Source: Arion vulgaris (lineage: Eukaryota; Mollusca; Gastropoda; Stylommatophora; Arionidae). From it: a stretch of DNA of 64,000 nucleotides. Position numbers and translations under genes: made by a program. The notes below the pieces were generated by a model, which was not told where the DNA came from, did not search any database, and saw only the letters and a program-made list of their open reading frames with translations. Position 1 is the first letter of the stretch. The number at the start of each line of letters is the position of its first letter. The DNA lies in contig CM036753.1 of NCBI GenBank assembly GCA_020796225.1, positions 4,920,501 to 4,984,500 of the forward strand, written 5' to 3'. Positions 59,651 to 64,000 of the stretch are shown piece by piece.

Positions 59651-59770
59651 AAAGTTGAACACAACTCAGCTTAGTTAGTTAAATACAACTCAGTTTAGAA
59701 AGTTGAACTCAACCCGGCGTAGTTAGTTAAACGCAACTTGGCTTAGTTAAACGCAACTGGATTTAGCTGT
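59651..59770 (+). repeat. Short imperfect tandem repeats in DMXL 3' UTR
   Basis: About five degenerate units of 20-30 bases built on 'ttagttagttaaacgcaact' and 'ttagaaagttgaacacaact'. The repeat begins inside the last codons of the gene (gttgaacaccactgggctta), suggesting the 3' UTR grew by local duplication of the coding end. Confidence 0.6.
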
Positions 59771-59820
59771 CTTTTTTTCATTTCAGACATATTCCAAATA
59801 TTATGTATTGTTCTTTTTTT

Positions 59821-59826
59821 AATAAA
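59821..59826 (+). promoter_or_regulatory. Polyadenylation signal AATAAA
   Basis: Canonical hexamer 171 bases after the DMXL stop codon, preceded by a T-rich stretch and followed by T-rich sequence (tgtttatagtttt). Best candidate for the transcript end. Confidence 0.6.
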
Positions 59827-59867
59827 TGTTTATAGTTTTTAAATTAGCCTCAGGACATCAAGTAAAA

Positions 59868-59932
59868 AAGAGTATACATCACACAAGAGTATACATCACA
59901 CAAGAGTATACATCACACAAGAGTATACATCT
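59868..59932. repeat. 17-bp tandem repeat agagtatacatcacaca
   Basis: Four units shortly after the polyadenylation signal. Confidence 0.9.
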
Positions 59933-60239
59933 ATTTTGTAATGAGCTGAGAACATGAACTTTCTATTTTACAAGAGAAACGCCATTACAATAGAAGAATT
60001 TTGTGATGAACTGTCTTGTGTTAGATTAGGTTAGTATGTGAAGGCTTGAGCATAAATGAAAGGCCATGTCAGTGTGGTGTATTCTTGCATATTTGTTGCA
60101 GATATTGTATTACATTCCACATGCTGGAATCAGCTTTTGATTGTGACTCAGTTTTCAAATGTTCTATTATAATACAAATTATATACTACAGATTGTCAAA
60201 TATATAGGATTGACTGTAGATAATCAAATATTGGGATTG

Positions 60240-60680
60240 ACTGCAGTAGAACAGAATACTGTGATGAATAAAAAAGGAGAGATTTACACAAAAACGGCAG
60301 AAGAGTCACAATGTTAACAATGTTCACTAATACCTGAACTACAATATGCTGACGATACAGTGTTACTGTCAACATCGCAGAAAGGAATTGCAAAATGAAT
60401 AATGGAAGTGGAAAAGAAAAGCGAAAATCTCTATCTCATTGTGGCAAAAACAAAAAATGACAACGGATAAAACAAACATAACAAAAGATATTTGATGATG
60501 AGTCTTCACTAAGGACAGGAGAGATATCTCTCAATGAACTGTACAATATAAAGCAAACTAATACTCAGAAAATGCATACTTGCATGTTAGCAGTATATTC
60601 CTGTTATGGGACAAAAAGTAACTGGAAGAGAACAGATATTGTTTGTGAACAAGAAATGAACATTATACTGGACCTAAATA
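60240..60680 (+). pseudogene. LINE reverse-transcriptase remnant
   Basis: Reads LQYADDTVLLSTSQKGIAK, stop, MEVEKKSENLYLIVAKTK. YADD catalytic motif at 60345-60356. Fragment of an RT palm domain, not connected to a full element. Confidence 0.8.
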
Positions 60681-60689
60681 ATATACATT

Positions 60690-61335
60690 GCTGCTAGAGG
60701 TTTAATACATTCTCAGAAATTGCTTGTTTGTCAGCTGATAATGTTGCTTTGCTATATGTACAAATTATATTTTAAATGGAAATAGTTGCATATATACCAA
60801 CGTACAAACTGTATTTGGATTTGTATCTTATAAATGAACAGAACATTATGTAGTATAATAATCATTGTAATGTGTTAACTATATCTATTTTGTAATCTTG
60901 GCATATGATAGACACATGAATTTTTACTTTGAAATATCATTTGTCATGTTGTTTTCTACTTGTCATTAATATTGTATCATGATGCTTGATTGATAAAATG
61001 TCTAATGAGAACCCAACTTGCCTGAGTACTTCATTGAATCTCCACTCTACAACACTAATAGTAATTGGAATCATGTAAAGACCCCAAAAAAAATTATTCT
61101 CTTTCGAATTGCGTCTTTAGATTAGTTTTGATTTTCAGTTGTAGGAAAAGTTTCTTTGATCACATTCCTTTATATATGGAATTGTACCATATCTTAATTA
61201 TAAAACTGATTGTCTGTGTGGTGTGTTGTATGCCACAGGAAAAGATTCCAAACTGTGAAATCATGAAATTTGACTTATTTCTGCAGAAATTTTAATGCCA
61301 TTGCGATCATTTTTCAGCTTTACCTACTTTCTTTA
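60690..61335. other. Intergenic sequence, no element recognised
   Basis: AT-rich, nothing supported. Confidence 0.4.
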
Positions 61336-61339
61336 CCTA

Positions 61340-61470
61340 CTCCCTATGCCGATCACCTTTGTTTCCCAGTGTTTCTCCGGTACCCAGTTGAAGCTGGATC
61401 AACCTGAGAGTCTTTACGGTCAGTAAAATATTCCATTAAAAAATCAGATTTGAATCTGGGTTGTAAAGCT
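61340..61470 (-). mobile_element. Family G SINE, reverse fragment
   Basis: cggtacccagttgaagctgg, atcaacctgagag, ttgaatctgggttgtaaagc: minus-oriented body and B-box-like region. Confidence 0.5.
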
Positions 61471-61479
61471 TATATTTTA

Positions 61480-62320
61480 TAAAACTGGAAACGTGAAAAG
61501 AATTGTCAGAGAGATAGAGAAATCTAGCTCATGTCTGTGTTCGTTGGAAGTAAAAATGAAGAATGGTTTGCAGTGACTAGAACTGTGGAACTAAACATTG
61601 TTGAAACTTTCAACTGGTCATCATTACCTTCATCTTTACATCTTATGAATTTTAGTTGTATACATTTTGGTAATACTTCATGTTTTTCTGTTTTTAAATT
61701 AAAACACTTTCTTCCATCTTATGATGTTTCCGTACTCATATCATCATATTATGTACTTAGAATATGTTATACATATGTTAGATGCTCATACATCTTGTCT
61801 ACAGTGATCACCATTTGGTTGTGTCAAGCCGATACACTTTCTTTACTAAACAATAAAACTCTACTGGATTTTATTTATTCTAAGTAAATATATATATATT
61901 TACTATTTTGTCTTGTATCATTAACATTAGACATTGCATGGTATTTCTGTTTAACACATGATTTCTTTGAAATATATTTATTGATGTATTCACTCTCTCA
62001 GTCCAAGTAGTAGTTTTATTGTGTATTATTGAACTTTGATATTGATGACTTTGTGTTGTGAGATTCTTATTTCCTTAAATGAAATAGTTCAGAAAACAGT
62101 GTCACCTTTTTCAAAGATGTATAGTTCTTTTATTCTCATTTTGTATATTGTAAAAGGTGACTTAGAGGGAAGTCAGGGACTGGACCCCACACTGTGTAAA
62201 AAAACAAAAAGCAAATGTTTACAAAAACAGACAGTACTGCTGATTTGAGTGGATATTGTTTGTTTCTGTTTTATAAGAACTGATTGATGAGGATGAAACT
62301 TGTTTTCTTGTGTAAGTGTT
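61480..62320. other. Intergenic sequence with a 118-codon open frame of no recognised family
   Basis: 61531-61887 on + is open but Phe/Ser/Ile/Tyr-rich, consistent with AT-rich non-coding DNA. No repeat recognised. Confidence 0.4.
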
Positions 62321-62334
62321 TAGGTAAAGTTATC

Positions 62335-62690
62335 AAGTGTATAGATCTTGTTTCATAATAAAGTGTTATAGAAGTATAGTTATAAAAGTATATAGGTGTA
62401 GTTATAAAGTGTATAGGTATAATTATAAACAAATGTTAGATGATACTTCTGTCATGTGTAAGTGTAAAAGTATAGTTATAAAGTGTATAGGTATAGTTAT
62501 AAAGTGTATAGGTATAAAAGAATGTTAGATGATGCTTCTTTCATGTGTAAGTGTAAAAGTATAGTTATAAAGTATATAGGTATAGTTATAACGTGTATAG
62601 GTATAATTATAAACAAATGTTAGATGATACTTCTTTCATGTGTAAGTGTAAAAGTATAGTTATTAAGTGTATAGGTATAATAGTTATAAA
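62335..62690. repeat. Compound tandem repeat
   Basis: Short unit agttataaagtgtataggta (about 20 bases) nested in a longer unit of about 90 bases containing atgttagatgatacttct and tcatgtgtaagtgtaaaa, three copies. Confidence 0.85.
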
Positions 62691-62924
62691 AGTAGCTACT
62701 CTCTGGTTTAATTAAAGTAAAATATATTACCATATTTAGTGAAATGCAACACTCCTCTTCATTTATAATATTTATATGTCAGTGAAAGCAATATTTATTG
62801 TTAGAAATGTTAAATTCAAGAAGTATATATTTCATTATATGAAGCCAAGTAAAGAACAATGAAATAGTCAATGAAAAGAAGTGACAGAGGGACAGAATTA
62901 GCAATCTGTTAAACCAGCGAGCCG

Positions 62925-63041
62925 CTGGAACCATCAGTATGTAAATTCATTTGACTTGAATTAACTCCTTTCGGGGAATCATCTGCTGGAACCATCAGTA
63001 TGTAAATTCATTTGACTTGAATTCTCCGAAAGGAGTTAATT
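62925..63041. repeat. Duplicated segment with 16-base inverted arms
   Basis: ggaaccatcagtatgtaaat plus tcatttgacttgaatt occurs twice (about 62928 and 62987). aattaactcctttcgg (62959-62974) pairs perfectly with ccgaaaggagttaatt (63026-63041). Confidence 0.85.
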
Positions 63042-63463
63042 CTTTTTTTTCATGTTTGTTGGCCTACACGCTCTGATATAACCAATGAAAGGTAGGTTGA
63101 AAGAGGCGTGCCTCAGCTTAAAGAGGTTTTAGTCCCCTACTTAACAACCAAAACAAACCATCAGTATGCATACCCTTCAATATCTGCTGTAGGATATTGA
63201 ATAGATAATACTTTTGGTTTTTTTTCAGTTTCACAATCATGTGAAACAGAAACAGCATTTCACAATCACAGTGACTAGATATCTTTCTTTCACACTCACA
63301 CAATCACATTGAATAGATATCTTTTTTCACACTCAATAAATATAGTCACAATCATGTTGTATAGAAAAGAATGTGTTCCGTCAACGTGACATTGACTAAA
63401 TGCAATTTTTCAGAATATATTTAACTAATCAAGAAATTTGGTGCAGTTGTTATTGCAGGCGTG

Positions 63464-63574
63464 CTAACTCTTTCACTCCATAATTTTTACCTACTGGATA
63501 CAGTATACTGGACTTGCGTCACCTTACAAAATACAGCCAGCCACTACATCAGCTTGGAAGAGCGAAGGGGTTAA
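63464..63574. mobile_element. TTAA-type MITE-like element, copy 3
   Basis: ctaactctttcactccataa start, gcgaaggggttaa end, internal cagtatactgg as in copy 2. Left TTAA degraded. Confidence 0.6.
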
Positions 63575-64000
63575 GTTGTACCATGATGACATGTTGCTTA
63601 AATAGGTCAGTTTTATTGATATTATTTCACAATCATCGCTAGATGGATGGCTATTATTTCATATTAAGTTGTTCAGTTAGAACAATACCAAACACTTGTT
63701 CATTGAGTGTTTGATCTGATATGTATGTAGAATTACAGCAACATTACTGATACTAAACTCATATTGTATATCATTTGGTGTTGTAATCATTTTCTTCTTG
63801 CATTCTCTTATTGTTTATAATTGTGCAAAGGATTCAAATCCTAACACAATTGATTTGTCTTGAATTGTTGTTACTAAGGGATACTGTGTAGATGTAACAC
63901 TTTCAAACACAATGGAAAGCCCTAGTCTCAATAGGTCACTAAGTGCGTTGATGCTGGTTCTATTCATGTCAACAACAGAAATTGTCAACTTCTTGAATTT

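Noticed and set aside
59496..59550. Very short intron in the last DMXL exon (gtaaag ... cgcccag)
   Set aside because: Splicing it would leave a frame without the conserved FFKNVG and YSCGVDGS residues; a one-base indel explains the data better.
61531..61887. 118-codon open frame on + downstream of DMXL
   Set aside because: No recognised family, Phe/Tyr/Ser/Ile-rich, no supporting structure; chance frame more likely.

Overview
The window is nuclear DNA from an animal: AT-rich, with GT-AG introns and dense interspersed and tandem repeats. It holds one recognisable protein-coding gene on the + strand, the 3' part of a DMXL (DMXL1/DMXL2, rabconnectin-3 alpha, Dmx) orthologue. The gene enters the window already in progress and its stop codon is at 59648-59650. 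Many short retroposons, some carrying a GTAAGAGGCGACTAA-like core that I associate with molluscan and other lophotrochozoan SINEs, suggest a mollusc or other lophotrochozoan. That assignment is an inference of modest confidence.

Seventeen constitutive DMXL exons can be placed to the base (14-126, 1827-2069, 4071-4237, 5877-6016, 7320-7450, 9125-9320, 10068-10188, 11242-11349, 11946-12070, 23554-23710, 49534-49594, 50934-51064, 51762-51839, 53627-53771, 54328-54417, 57088-57215, 59446-59650). All junction phases agree and give about 778 residues. The first ten exons encode the helical region, an acidic linker and a low-complexity Ser/Pro linker. The last seven encode the C-terminal WD-repeat propeller. 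A 21-nt in-phase candidate microexon (32262-32282) lies between linker and propeller. A possible frame-changing alternative exon lies at 7676-7785. The last exon carries a one-base frame break near 59485, which is either an assembly error or a real lesion. DMXL proteins are the animal counterparts of yeast Rav1: they pair with WDR7 (rabconnectin-3 beta) to promote V-ATPase assembly on endosomes and synaptic vesicles.

Everything else is intronic or downstream and mostly repeats. Tandem arrays are: 21-bp (19.3 kb), 21-bp (21.6-22.8 kb, split by a LINE tail), 30-bp AT-rich (13.0-13.9 kb), 69-bp (37.4-41.1 kb, open on both strands, with higher-order structure), 42-bp (42.0-44.0 kb, with a strongly indel-damaged centre) and 53-bp (47.3-48.6 kb). 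Intron 23711-49533 holds the three longest arrays and a decayed LINE with endonuclease (GDFNA) and reverse-transcriptase (FADD) motifs. Several tRNA-headed SINE families, a modular GAA-tailed SINE group, a small TTAA-bounded MITE-like family and, most notably, two copies of a short element whose head resembles the 5' end of U2 snRNA are scattered through the introns.

After the polyadenylation signal at 59821 the remaining 4 kb is intergenic, with a LINE reverse-transcriptase remnant, short tandem repeats and TE fragments. I found no second convincing gene, no functional tRNA or rRNA gene and no CRISPR array.
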